A model generated the notes under the pieces. The model was not told the origin of the DNA, did no database searches, and worked only from the letters and a program-made list of their open reading frames with translations. DNA of 52,799 bases from a virus. The DNA is taken from the IMG/VR virus record IMGVR_UViG_3300034108_000798, positions 1-52,799 of that record; one strand, written 5' to 3'. The position numbers were made by a program, and so were the translations under genes. Shown piece by piece: positions 25,101-31,646 of this stretch (positions within the stretch are counted from its first letter, which is position 1; each line of letters starts with the position of its first letter).

Positions 25101-26601
25101 CTTTTTGGAATTTAAACATTGGAGAGTCTTCAATTTTCTTAAGCTCTCTTTCGGAAAGAACTGCTAGTTCAGCAGTGGTGGCATTTGTTAGCTTTAAGAC
25201 ACGACTTGCTTGGTTTCCATCCTTAATAACGTTTTGGAATAAAGTTGATAGACGAGAGAATTGAAACTTTCCAAATAGCTGTTCAATTGCTCGTGCACGA
25301 TCTAGGGGGGCTAGCTCATCGAGTGCTGAAGCAAAGTCTATAACTAGACCTTTTACATCTCCAGCATTTGCTTCAACAATGCCCTTGATGTTAATACCAA
25401 ACCCTGCAAGCATCTCGGACGCTTTTCCAGTTGGGTTAATAAGAGCTGCAAGACCAGACTTTAGTGCGTTAGCACCTTCAGAGGCATTGATTCCACCCTC
25501 ACGCATAGCTGTTAGGAAGAACGTAAGGTCTTCAACATCTCCACCAAGCTGTTGTACGACTGGACCAGCTTTGGGAATAGCAATGGTTAGGTCTTCAATA
25601 GAAGTAATAGTTTGGTTTTCAACAGCGTTTAGGAAATCAATCTTCCCTGCTAGATCTTCTGCAGAAACTCCAAAGGCGTCTGTTAATGATATTGTTGCTT
25701 GTAGGGCCTCTGCTTGCTCTACCCCACCAAGCACGGCTAGCCTTGTTGTTTCTGCAACTTGAGCGGTAAGCTCTGCACCCATCTTGCCAGTAGCTGCAAT
25801 GTCAGCAGCCAGTTCCATAGTTTTTGATACAGCGACACCATACTTTGTAAACTCATTTGCAAGATTCTTTATATCCTGAAGAGCCTTATTGGTTTCCTCT
25901 GTTGTAGTAAACATTTCGCCATAGACACGCTTAAATCTTACAGCTTGCTTTTCCATGTCCATGAATGTTTTAGCTGCAACGCTACCAAGCATTATTAGGG
26001 GTACGGTAAAACCAACCATAAGCTGACGACCAGCCCACTGGGTATTCTTACCAAAGTTTAGAAGATTAGTAGATCCCTGCTTAAGCATTTGATTAAGAAG
26101 GGCTTGGCGCTGAGCAGCAATTTGAGTTTTTGTTGCTAGGTTTTCCATGTCAAGCGATAGCGGTCTAACCGCAATGGCTCGCATCGCTCCATTTGCATCT
26201 CTACCCATTTTAATATACTGGGTCTGCAAATCCTTAACACGTTCACGTGCTACCTTGTTTATTGTCTCAAACTCTGATGAGAAAAATCTTCCAAAGCTCT
26301 TTGTGGCTGCAGCAGAATACCTAAAGTATTCCCCCATAGAGAGTTTATTTTTTTGAAGCGAATTGGTAAAAGAGTCTGTGGTAGTTTTTATAGTTTTAAT
26401 ACCAGCAGAAAATTGACCAGTCTTATTTATACCATTAATTAGGCTTTGCTGCAACTGTAAAGAAGATGCAGTAGCCTGCGCACTGGACTTTGCCAGAGAG
26501 GTGTGGAAAGTTGATATCTGCCGTTGGAGATTCTTAATATTGGCCAGCGCTGCGGCTGTGTCAATATCGACTCTTATTCTGGCATTGGCGTCTTCAGCCA
26601 T
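19150..26601 (-). CDS. tape measure protein (2483 aa)
   Basis: It spans the tail lumen and sets its length. An N-terminal coiled coil is followed by the conserved TMP core (TNLLNFGKNTQWAGRQLMVG, RFKRVYGEMFTTTEETNKAL). Gly-rich SPGEAVIPA-type motifs occur near residues 687 and 2367 (TPGEFVVRR). Hydrophobic stretches lie near 1165-1190 (PVAIAVAAISGLAMAAF) and around ALGATGLMANAVPVVGQVAS, a Lys/Ala-rich linker near 960-1080, and a short GPGGPGG tract near 2250. Length times 1.5 angstroms per residue predicts a tail of about 370 nm, long for a siphophage. No lysozyme or peptidase motif was spotted. AGAGGG lies upstream of the ATG. Confidence 0.9.
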   Translation of the reverse strand: MAEDANARIRVDIDTAAALANIKNLQRQISTFHTSLAKSSAQATASSLQLQQSLINGINKTGQFSAGIKTIKTTTDSFTNSLQKNKLSMGEYFRYSAAATKSFGRFFSSEFETINKVARERVKDLQTQYIKMGRDANGAMRAIAVRPLSLDMENLATKTQIAAQRQALLNQMLKQGSTNLLNFGKNTQWAGRQLMVGFTVPLIMLGSVAAKTFMDMEKQAVRFKRVYGEMFTTTEETNKALQDIKNLANEFTKYGVAVSKTMELAADIAATGKMGAELTAQVAETTRLAVLGGVEQAEALQATISLTDAFGVSAEDLAGKIDFLNAVENQTITSIEDLTIAIPKAGPVVQQLGGDVEDLTFFLTAMREGGINASEGANALKSGLAALINPTGKASEMLAGFGINIKGIVEANAGDVKGLVIDFASALDELAPLDRARAIEQLFGKFQFSRLSTLFQNVIKDGNQASRVLKLTNATTAELAVLSERELKKIEDSPMFKFQKALEDIKVTLVPLGEAFLKAVTPLLEFGTSVLKKFDELDEGAKGFVVGLTAIAGVIGPIFLMGFGLIANGVANVIKGFVFFKTAMNKAGSASTQLGMQTEYMTQQQLEAAAVAASLDQVHTKLKQTFTSEAAAINGLTAAYERAILKQAAFAGTPMAIGRGAKSPKKLASGILSVPGPKGAGDVVPAMLSPGEAVIPAEKAEKYRGFIQALISGNIPGFRNGTGDVDYVRAIAKREVAGSGFSSSPDEVRRQTELKSWAGMDKEMAAKKAELEKMRQEGRKISSSQERSLLKATPDAAHVKQSSYKISVAGRQVPTKSWMARSLLADDPMVNRYAAQANLEKGGGGTKSTQNALKGMMDPKGQEALAKKLGVSQKELNKQLKLLSQGISPSTAGGSKVMQELARRDPKPNQGRLAASVLKSRDDFAKKNPGKGFYETLGSRKYDPSKDEAVKKNQEAATAKADARAKAKVDKLTKAQKDESARAFAKSQEAEKAKTSATAKQASVINKETKATEKATKEKVAATKAVKENKKETVKETKAKQKLATPAGPGQSQRITARETKAGTRYYSGNKLVADQKAGQTTYNRQQGAAKGVETRRANAALRSQAPQAQQRGSGGGRAGMVGMVASGAVMGGSMLPGAAGKVAQDLMMPIMALSMILPMLPGPVAIAVAAISGLAMAAFALKGAFDTAQKEAIELTETLGSGSKAILAYAEFAGTASAGEVMDKQRANNASPFSVQQGKTTFGESFVTSEQGKGMLESLRKSVATSGSSATQAQLVNQLGTAVASGALNEAQARSIAASIGKELGNQSFGINVNAKLIEIFGPNGENLINEPLEVRVKMIEQTQDQVGATIKAGQVRSSTATPLVSEGLALSAALGATGLMANAVPVVGQVASGILLASSAAVLLGTGIAAGVDRMAKLGEVSGTNVAMGMIAMQQQQEMVDSLDLEYQKRIANAVAAGDVARAEELTTQHIRDREALLIKNAETTQMVLDNFAKQDVFFGQGAYMDAAKKAVDVAYADDPVKGQIAKGATGQIGSAALDQTQKYQMTLMLASKELDPMVATQLLSSFGNDGEQLTKVLNIMTNIGSADGNRAIALMNAFVDKDGEALPDQQKTFIANIESKTPAQAQKALAMFEEVAKLGGANVLEASVIMQFYNKNPQAQKKMEDMIEQINSYGGELTMDFVQNLVGEAQFEAFKQNQAYFESLDNEQRKDYVSAFVNTMELRGDKDMQDAWRAWQKTLPADQKARAFEDFATVTAVRVTEAGKDASAVDIEQEDTSGGGGGGPSASPLDDLLKKLRDIRKNQIGVTKGFEASANAINKLFGGGAGINLFSGIENDMRRLGAGEDLISLIAGMDPEEFEKKKNTLFNFDKQTGEIIGFKNQLKNIGKALSAIAIGQYVNQQQKQAQESKNQVLAFNQLRSSGYSVAEAYEAIQDAALAAGIVAGDYTQQQIAEMLALQRATAEAAKQFERLTPEGKQQVFDEGFNKAMEAFDVQEKKLTLEYELKIADDQKIIEDAQNQIDGIRYQLDDYEADLRGIEQQEDAINKTYDDKLEALEKVRKANQKVLDQEKGKLSVAEAITRGDLSAAARAIQDVRQTSASGYFSSQTDALNQGRQNALDAIRGENGLSRIEIQERIETLTNQIFEIEENSIEPATERVRLAGVELASRIKELEVLDKTKTEWETIKNNIDFARVNSKTYKDAIIEAEKIVQKVLDAWNEIEKPKSTVYTVTTVREGDVSPGGPGGPGGPGNPGPDPLDPSADTPAAQANRIRQALNNATTAPKVSKALRDAAGVTMSNADRAEALINSYLAKITKAQADAILSKAGVTGRSGGGSNANRFLANGGRVMSYMSDGGSPLGSDTVPAMLTPGEFVVRRPMVRKYGTDLFNKINSGSFSNVQGMSSPNIQNITTPMFNSTGPSVSVDKNSVPSTQVLSPSSNSVYNYNLSVNVASQSDPNSIAQTVMGQIRMIDSQRIRGNRF

Positions 26602-26620
26602 CCACTAGCACCCTCTTTAC

Positions 26621-26941
26621 TTAGGCATTTACAAGACCAAGAGATGCCTCTGAGAGCTTAACCCCAGATGCTTCTTCTACAATCTTGTAGACTGTTGGAA
26701 GATCTAGATTATCTTCCAAAGCCTTTAAATCTTCAGCCATTTCTGGCTTGTACTGTCTCATTGCAATTTGAACACATTCCATCAGTAGGCTCATAGACTT
26801 GTCGTTGTCTTCTGCTACTGCTGTAATACCCTCAAACTTTTTCATAAATGGACGTAGCAAAGAAATCTTTAGTGGGCGCACCTTAACTTCTGTTCCGTCA
26901 ATTAACTTAATTGTTTTCTCTTCGTATACTTCTGTACTCAT
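26621..26941 (-). CDS. tail assembly chaperone, short form (106 aa)
   Basis: This protein is the immediate upstream neighbour of the tape measure and is homologous to the first 100 residues of the next chaperone. Both have KTxKLIDGTE-type starts (IKLIDGTEVKVRPLKISLLR versus VSLIDGTEINLSPLKIKYLR), then AMRQYKPEMA versus SMQQYHPKIA and DLPTVYKIVEEASGVK versus DLPGIYKVLEIAAGIK. It would correspond to the G protein of lambda-type systems. It has an extended -10 promoter and GGAAGGAA ribosome site of its own, so it is expressed independently rather than by frameshift. Confidence 0.8.
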   Translation of the reverse strand: MSTEVYEEKTIKLIDGTEVKVRPLKISLLRPFMKKFEGITAVAEDNDKSMSLLMECVQIAMRQYKPEMAEDLKALEDNLDLPTVYKIVEEASGVKLSEASLGLVNA

Positions 26942-26975
26942 ATTTTTGTATTCCTTCCGCTATGAGGCTTTATTA

Positions 26976-26984
26976 ATTATAACA
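26976..26984 (-). promoter_or_regulatory. extended -10 promoter for the short chaperone
   Basis: TGTTATAAT on the minus strand lies 34 nt upstream of the ATG at 26941, with GGAAGGAA between. It follows a possible terminator after the long chaperone gene. Confidence 0.55.
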
Positions 26985-26985
26985 C

Positions 26986-27011
26986 AAAAAGCTTTATTTT
27001 TTAGGCTTTTT
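26986..27011 (-). terminator. possible weak terminator after the long chaperone
   Basis: AAAAAGC at one side pairs with GCTTTTT at the other (7 bp, 12-nt loop). The T-run is part of the stem. It overlaps the stop codon of the long chaperone gene and is mostly A-T pairs, so it would be inefficient. Confidence 0.3.
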
Positions 27012-27695
27012 AGTCAAGTCTTCATATCCAAGGCCCATTCCAATTCCAAAACCAGCCTTTTGAGCATTAACTCCTTGGAGGGCTAAGACGTCATTTCCGT
27101 CCTTAGCTTTTCCACCACTGAACACTCTGGCCTTCATGTCTTCCCACTTATTCTCTGGAGCTTGGCTATTGTTCTTATCTATGTCAACCCCCTGAATAGC
27201 GGCCAGGAACTTCTTTTCTTGATAGTCAAGTTCTCTTTTTGACTCTAAGGTTATTAGGAGCTCTGGCATAGACATGCTAATTTCTAATTCTTCGTAGTCT
27301 TTCCAAATGCCCAGCAAAAAAGCTTCTGCTTCAAGCTTAGCTAAATCAAGCTTGTCCCAAGAAGATCCGCCATCCCCAGCCTGATCTTTTACAGAGTCTT
27401 CAGAATCTTCATTAATTTTTATTCCAGCAGCAATTTCTAAGACCTTGTATATTCCTGGCAAATCCATAGAATCTTCTAGCTCGGCAATTGTTGCTATTTT
27501 GGGATGGTACTGTTGCATTGATATAGCAGCACAATTTGACAGAAATATGATAGCTTCTTCATCGCTATCTGCAGTTTTTACAAGCTCAAAGGCTTCCATA
27601 AATTCTCTAAGATACTTTATTTTTAATGGAGATAGGTTAATCTCAGTACCGTCAATTAAGCTGACTTTTCCCGTTTTATATATTGTTGTTGCCAT
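26994..27695 (-). CDS. tail assembly chaperone, long form (233 aa)
   Basis: The first 100 residues match the short chaperone; the rest is a T-like domain with WDKLDLAKLEAEAFLLGIWK, SMPELLITLESKRELDY and KARVFSGGKAKDGNDVLALQ, as in the long (frameshift) chaperones of actinophages. These proteins load the tape measure and tail-tube protein during tail assembly. Here the G and T domains are encoded in one uninterrupted frame. A TTG start 8 codons earlier is possible, but I chose the ATG at 27695 because it lies 6 nt after a TATACT box and the extra residues are not conserved-looking. Confidence 0.8.
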   Translation of the reverse strand: MATTIYKTGKVSLIDGTEINLSPLKIKYLREFMEAFELVKTADSDEEAIIFLSNCAAISMQQYHPKIATIAELEDSMDLPGIYKVLEIAAGIKINEDSEDSVKDQAGDGGSSWDKLDLAKLEAEAFLLGIWKDYEELEISMSMPELLITLESKRELDYQEKKFLAAIQGVDIDKNNSQAPENKWEDMKARVFSGGKAKDGNDVLALQGVNAQKAGFGIGMGLGYEDLTKKPKK

Positions 27696-27701
27696 TATAT
27701 A

Positions 27702-27707
27702 AGTATA
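27702..27707 (-). promoter_or_regulatory. -10 promoter element, probable leaderless start
   Basis: TATACT on the minus strand lies 6 nt before the ATG at 27695, directly downstream of the terminator that ends the major tail gene. No ribosome site is present. Confidence 0.45.
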
Positions 27708-27710
27708 CCG

Positions 27711-27747
27711 CAAAAACAAAATTACCCAGCCTAAAAAGACTGGGTAA
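27711..27747 (-). terminator. rho-independent terminator after the major tail gene
   Basis: On the minus strand TTACCCAG pairs perfectly with CTGGGTAA around a 10-nt loop, followed by a run TTTTGTTTTT. It sits 21 bases after the stop of the major tail protein gene, so it would limit readthrough from that strongly expressed gene into the chaperones. Confidence 0.85.
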
Positions 27748-27767
27748 CTCTGCGTTGTTAGTTTGTA

Positions 27768-28436
27768 TTACGATACTGCTGGGATAGTGCGGTCTACGAT
27801 CTTACCGTAGGATGCAGCATCGTTTGGCAGTAGACGGAATGAAACCTCGTACATAGTTGGCTCATCACGCTTTGCAGAAACTGTAACACTCTCAATAGAA
27901 AGTGCACGGTATGCAACGTAAATACGCTCAATCTGCTCGTCTGGGTCACAGTCACCTGTACCTGGACCAACAGCAACTAGGCCACGCTCAACTGGACACT
28001 CACCGATGTCACCTGCTGATAGGTTTAGGGTTGGGGATCCAACCTTAATTCCTGTTGCTCCTGCGCTTGATGTGAGATCTGCATCTCTACCAGCCAAGGA
28101 GAACAGCAAGTTCTCTAGTGTTGCTTCAGCAAAAGCAGTGTTCAGGTTAACCTGCATACCCTGCTTGTATAGCTTTGCAACGTCAAGAACCTGATCAACC
28201 TGTACCTCGCCAAAATCTGGCTGGAACTGTAGCTCTAGACCGTTCATTGTATAACCAACGTTACGGAAGGCTGCAGAGTCAGCTAGGGTTTCACGATATG
28301 TTCCTGTTGTGTTTCCAACAGATCCTTCAGCTTCATAAGCTGGAAGACCTGCGTCTGTCAATACTCCTGCTTCGTAAGTAAACAAAGCAGCTGCTCCAAC
28401 AATAATGTTGGTGCTTGTACCTCTTGTATATGCCAT
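27768..28436 (-). CDS. major tail (tube) protein (222 aa)
   Basis: Position before the two chaperones and the tape measure, size and composition fit the tube protein that polymerises around the tape measure. It begins MAYTRGTSTNIIVGAAALFT and includes GNTTGTYRETLADSAAFRNV and VTVSAKRDEPTMYEVSFRLL, typical of actinophage tail-tube proteins. Its own promoter (TGATATACT), a strong AGAGGTGA ribosome site and a strong terminator make it an isolated, highly expressed unit. The two cysteines near GECPVERG and GDCDPDEQ could pair; unusual but unproven. Confidence 0.8.
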   Translation of the reverse strand: MAYTRGTSTNIIVGAAALFTYEAGVLTDAGLPAYEAEGSVGNTTGTYRETLADSAAFRNVGYTMNGLELQFQPDFGEVQVDQVLDVAKLYKQGMQVNLNTAFAEATLENLLFSLAGRDADLTSSAGATGIKVGSPTLNLSAGDIGECPVERGLVAVGPGTGDCDPDEQIERIYVAYRALSIESVTVSAKRDEPTMYEVSFRLLPNDAASYGKIVDRTIPAVS

Positions 28437-28486
28437 TTATTTCACCTCTTCTTTTTATAGATAATAGGCGTGTTTCCTCAAGCTTA

Positions 28487-28495
28487 AGTATATCA
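28487..28495 (-). promoter_or_regulatory. extended -10 promoter for the major tail gene
   Basis: TGATATACT on the minus strand lies about 50 nt upstream of the ATG at 28436, after the end of the tail-terminator-like gene. The leader carries AGAGGTGA 6 nt from the start. Confidence 0.5.
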
Positions 28496-28501
28496 GCTTA
28501 T

Positions 28502-29125
28502 TTAAATAATCTGTTTTACTGGTAAAATTCTTTCTGGAACCCAGTCTGAATTAGTCATGCTTGGCATCTGGTGGTAGTCATATTCAATAATAATCTTGTT
28601 ACCGCCATAGGTTCTAGCAGTTCCGAAGTCAATTATGTCTCTAGACTCTTCTAGCTGATACACCTTAAAATCGTGAAAATAGAACATGTTATCTACAAGC
28701 AATTCTGGGTCAGTTGGATTACCACTACTGTCAAATCTGCCCAAATTTATCTGCCTATTTGCTGACCAGTTATTTACTTCTTGAGCTGTTTCATCGCCAC
28801 GGTCCATTAGTCTCAAAACCTGCTCTTGAATCTGAACCATCTTTTCAATAGGGTTTTCTCCGTTTGCGTAGAAGTAGTACATAATCTGCTCACACTTAAT
28901 GTGTGGAAAACTCTTCTTGTTCATTTTAATTAGTCTGTCCCAGGTAGCCATTGTTCCACCAGTAGGAAAATAAGAAGTTAAGTCATTAATTGTAGAAGGC
29001 AGAGTTGGAAAAAATGGAGTATCTAAGCTAGTACTATCTAGAATCTTGCTTTGAAGATACTTGTTTATCCATAACACTGGAGTATTTAGTAATGAGTCAT
29101 TAGCCAACCTTAGCCACCCCCGCAT
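28502..29125 (-). CDS. probable tail terminator protein (207 aa)
   Basis: It lies between the neck-like protein and the major tail protein, the standard place of the tail terminator (gpU-like), which caps the growing tube. The sequence shows alternating beta and helical stretches (FYFHDFKVYQLEESRDIIDF, GNKIIIEYDYHQMPS). It overlaps the upstream gene by 26 bases; an in-frame TTG at 29107 is an alternative start. Assignment is from gene order, with no decisive motif. Confidence 0.55.
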   Translation of the reverse strand: MRGWLRLANDSLLNTPVLWINKYLQSKILDSTSLDTPFFPTLPSTINDLTSYFPTGGTMATWDRLIKMNKKSFPHIKCEQIMYYFYANGENPIEKMVQIQEQVLRLMDRGDETAQEVNNWSANRQINLGRFDSSGNPTDPELLVDNMFYFHDFKVYQLEESRDIIDFGTARTYGGNKIIIEYDYHQMPSMTNSDWVPERILPVKQII

Positions 29126-29777
29126 TTGCTACCCAGCGATATCCAGTAGACACTCCGCCTGCCTTGCCAGTTCTTTTTCCTTTTGACAAATTCTTTTTAT
29201 ATACTGTAGGGTTTTCCAGATAAGCTGCCATACCGCTGGCCCTCAAGAAAGCTTGAGTAAAGTATTTATTGAAGAAGTTATCAAAAACTTCTTGAAACTT
29301 TCCTTCAGTATTTCCTCCAGGATTTTGAACATACACTGGTCCTTTTGTAAAGACTTCTTCTCCATTATCCATATACCTTAATACCTGAGCATTTACTGGA
29401 ACTATGGTAACAGGAATACCCTCTTCCATAATTCGTGCCTTGTCATAAAACGGTGTGTTTGACCCATTTTGAATGGTTGTAGACTGTCTAAAAGAAGAGT
29501 TAAAAGAGAGCCCCAGATTGCTTACGGAATATCCTATGTCATAAAGTCTTGCGGTCGGACTACCGATCCTATTCCACTCATAAACGTGATGAAGTATTGA
29601 TGGGTTTACCTTTGCGTTAGAGTCTATATAGCTTTTTAAAATTTCTATTGTTTGAACTCCTAGAGAGTGCATAAGCTGTTGCTTGCCCATCTGTATACCA
29701 TCTAGGAATCCAGCTGAATAGTCCATCATGTTTTTCATGTCTCTGCCAAACTGTCTTCCATCAAACTTAATCCTCAT
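29100..29777 (-). CDS. HK97 gp10-like neck protein (225 aa)
   Basis: The N-terminal helix (RDMKNMMDYSAGFLDGIQMG) and the central part (LMHSLGVQTIEILKSYIDSN) look like the HK97 gp10/neck family, which links head and tail. The C-terminus is basic (KKNLSKGKRTGKAGG). It overlaps the upstream gene by 4 bases (ATGA) and lacks a clear ribosome site, so it is probably translated by coupling. Confidence 0.6.
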   Translation of the reverse strand: MRIKFDGRQFGRDMKNMMDYSAGFLDGIQMGKQQLMHSLGVQTIEILKSYIDSNAKVNPSILHHVYEWNRIGSPTARLYDIGYSVSNLGLSFNSSFRQSTTIQNGSNTPFYDKARIMEEGIPVTIVPVNAQVLRYMDNGEEVFTKGPVYVQNPGGNTEGKFQEVFDNFFNKYFTQAFLRASGMAAYLENPTVYKKNLSKGKRTGKAGGVSTGYRWVANAGVAKVG

Positions 29778-30223
29778 AGGTCTGCCGCCTGATTCTCTGA
29801 TCTACGAACAACAACCTTGTAATACTCTACTGATCCAAATGGCCCCATAAAAGGCTCAACAGTTGCTACCTCAAATAGGGTAGACCTTCCAGCTCTTGGG
29901 CCTGCTGTTTCTAAAAAAACCTCATTAAGATTTCTGTCTTTTATGTTAGTCACAATAATGTTTGTAATTGAATTTTGAGCATTTTCATTTGAAAACCGAA
30001 TGTCTGTTTTTACTCTGCCTAGCATTATGCTATCCTGTGTAATGTTTGCGTTAGGCTTTATGTCTTCTTTCCAAGCTGTTCCTGCTGAATTAAAATTACA
30101 GGCAATTGTTCTATCGTGAATCCAAGTTTTTTGAACATTTCCATATGCTCCTTGGTCAACAATTGGGTAGTATACGTCTGCAAGCATTGGAAAAATAATT
30201 GACGTATTTTCGCAGGTAGCCAT
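29774..30223 (-). CDS. putative head-closure (stopper) protein (149 aa)
   Basis: A beta-rich protein with MLADVYYPIVDQGAYGNVQK and TIACNFNSAGTAWKEDIKPN, as seen in actinophage head-tail closure proteins that follow the adaptor gene. The C-terminus has GSVEYYKVVVRRSENQ. It overlaps the adaptor gene by one base with GGAG upstream. The role is deduced from gene order. Confidence 0.5.
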   Translation of the reverse strand: MATCENTSIIFPMLADVYYPIVDQGAYGNVQKTWIHDRTIACNFNSAGTAWKEDIKPNANITQDSIMLGRVKTDIRFSNENAQNSITNIIVTNIKDRNLNEVFLETAGPRAGRSTLFEVATVEPFMGPFGSVEYYKVVVRRSENQAADL

Positions 30224-31110
30224 TATAAGACTCCAAGTCTAGTAATAGACTTAGCATACTTTGAAAGTATCTTGTCTACTATGATGTTTCCTGTTCCCTC
30301 GAATACCCTGCTATCAAACTGTAGTCTAAACTGGTCTGTGTTATAGGCAGAAATATATCTTTGGTAGTAGTCATTTCTGCCACACTTAATATCGTCAATA
30401 AGCAGAGTTGCTGCTCTAACGACGTCTGAGGGCACTGTAGGGTATCCCACCTCTAAAACAAACTTGTAGTCGTATCCATTAGGAAAGCCCCGCAGAGGCG
30501 GCAGAACGGTGTCTACAAGGTCTGAGGCTGCTGCTGGCAAAATTAATAGAGCCTGCTCATTACGATTAACTCCGTCAAGAACTGTTTCTGTTATTGCAGT
30601 TTTATCTCTAGTTATTTCATAAGTACGATCTTCAACTAAAACATTATTTTCATAGACGGATAAAATTCTTTTTGCTTCCCACCACAAGGGGATGTAGTCT
30701 GCCCCGAGACCAACAACTTCCAGGGTTCTTTTTTTGTAGTAAAATCCTTCTGGAATAACAGAGTCAAGAATTGCTCTTGCAATTTCTTCATACTTAGTAT
30801 ATTCCGCAATTTCTGAGGCGGTTGTGCCCAAGGTATCTGGATTGACATATGGTCTACGTATCTCATATGTTTCATCGTGAATGACATCACCAGATGCATC
30901 TGTAATTACAACACGATAGTCTGTATCATATTTACCAGATAGACCTATTGTCCAAACATAGTTTGCATTGTCTGTTACGGTTTTTGTTGTAAAAGAAAGG
31001 TCCGCTAGATCAGTAATCGTTGCCACAAAAGCCTCATTTAAAACATAAGCAGCTGGAATTGTAAATGTAATATTTACGTCTTGATATGGCAGAACCCTTA
31101 AAATTTCCAT
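30223..31110 (-). CDS. head-tail adaptor / connector protein (295 aa)
   Basis: The N-terminal 90 residues form a beta domain (YQDVNITFTIPAAYVLNEAF). The rest is helical and resembles gp6-like adaptor proteins (RFGxxRYYQRY-like pattern here as KCGRNDYYQRYISAYNTDQ). It includes the usual sequence VRAATLLIDDIKCGRND. This protein would bind beneath the portal. Start overlaps the previous stop (TAATG). Confidence 0.6.
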   Translation of the reverse strand: MEILRVLPYQDVNITFTIPAAYVLNEAFVATITDLADLSFTTKTVTDNANYVWTIGLSGKYDTDYRVVITDASGDVIHDETYEIRRPYVNPDTLGTTASEIAEYTKYEEIARAILDSVIPEGFYYKKRTLEVVGLGADYIPLWWEAKRILSVYENNVLVEDRTYEITRDKTAITETVLDGVNRNEQALLILPAAASDLVDTVLPPLRGFPNGYDYKFVLEVGYPTVPSDVVRAATLLIDDIKCGRNDYYQRYISAYNTDQFRLQFDSRVFEGTGNIIVDKILSKYAKSITRLGVL

Positions 31111-31550
31111 TAAATTCCGTACTCTCCAGCAACTTCTTCTGGAGTTGCAATTCTAATGTGGTCACGTTCTGCCCATTTTTCTGCGGCTTGCTTAGTGACA
31201 ATATTATACCCCTTAGAAACCTGACCAACTCCAGACCAAGTAACATTTTTTGTAGAGTATACGGCTACGCTTTCTTTTTCAATAACTGGCTCTTGCTTGG
31301 CAGTTTCTTTTCTATCCGCACTACCAGAACCAATAACATTATCGTCGTTTGATACAACTGATGGGTTAGGGCTTGTGGCCAGCTTGTCAAAGGAAATTAC
31401 GTTATTGATTTCTGACTCTTTAGACTCTTCAATATGTTTATTTTTAAGCTCTTCTACTGCTTCTTTGTATTTTTCAACAAGTGGGTGTGGAATTAGTGAT
31501 TCGCCATCTTGTAGTTGGGCAGGAGCTACATCTATATTTTTTTCTGACAC
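31110..31550 (-). CDS. head-tail connector accessory protein (146 aa)
   Basis: The N-terminal two thirds are charged and probably disordered. The last 50 residues (VTWSGVGQVSKGYNIVTKQA then AEKWAERDHIRIATPEEVA) form a compact module that I recall as frequent after major capsid genes in actinophages. The start is GTG with AAGGAG 6 nt upstream, preceded by an extended -10 promoter. A structural role at the capsid or portal is suggested by position only. Confidence 0.5.
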   Translation of the reverse strand: MSEKNIDVAPAQLQDGESLIPHPLVEKYKEAVEELKNKHIEESKESEINNVISFDKLATSPNPSVVSNDDNVIGSGSADRKETAKQEPVIEKESVAVYSTKNVTWSGVGQVSKGYNIVTKQAAEKWAERDHIRIATPEEVAGEYGI

Positions 31551-31574
31551 TTAAGTCTCCTTCTTTATCTTTTA

Positions 31575-31583
31575 ATTATAACA
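31575..31583 (-). promoter_or_regulatory. extended -10 promoter for the connector operon
   Basis: TGTTATAAT on the minus strand lies 24 nt upstream of the GTG at 31550, with AAGGAG between. It directly follows the major capsid terminator. Confidence 0.5.
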
Positions 31584-31587
31584 GATA

Positions 31588-31628
31588 TTAAAAAAGGGAG
31601 CAGGAGATTTTACTCACCTGCCCCCTTT
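31588..31628 (-). terminator. rho-independent terminator after the major capsid gene
   Basis: On the minus strand AAAGGGGGCAGG pairs with CCTGCTCCCTTT (12 bp with one G-T pair) around a 12-nt loop, followed by more Ts. It lies 19 bases after the major capsid stop codon. Confidence 0.9.
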
Positions 31629-31646
31629 AATAGGTTGCGTTAGACT

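Noticed and set aside
26994-27030. A-rich stretch at the end of the long chaperone as a frameshift site
   Set aside because: The T-like domain is already encoded in the zero frame, and the downstream chaperone has its own promoter and ribosome site, so a frameshift is not needed.
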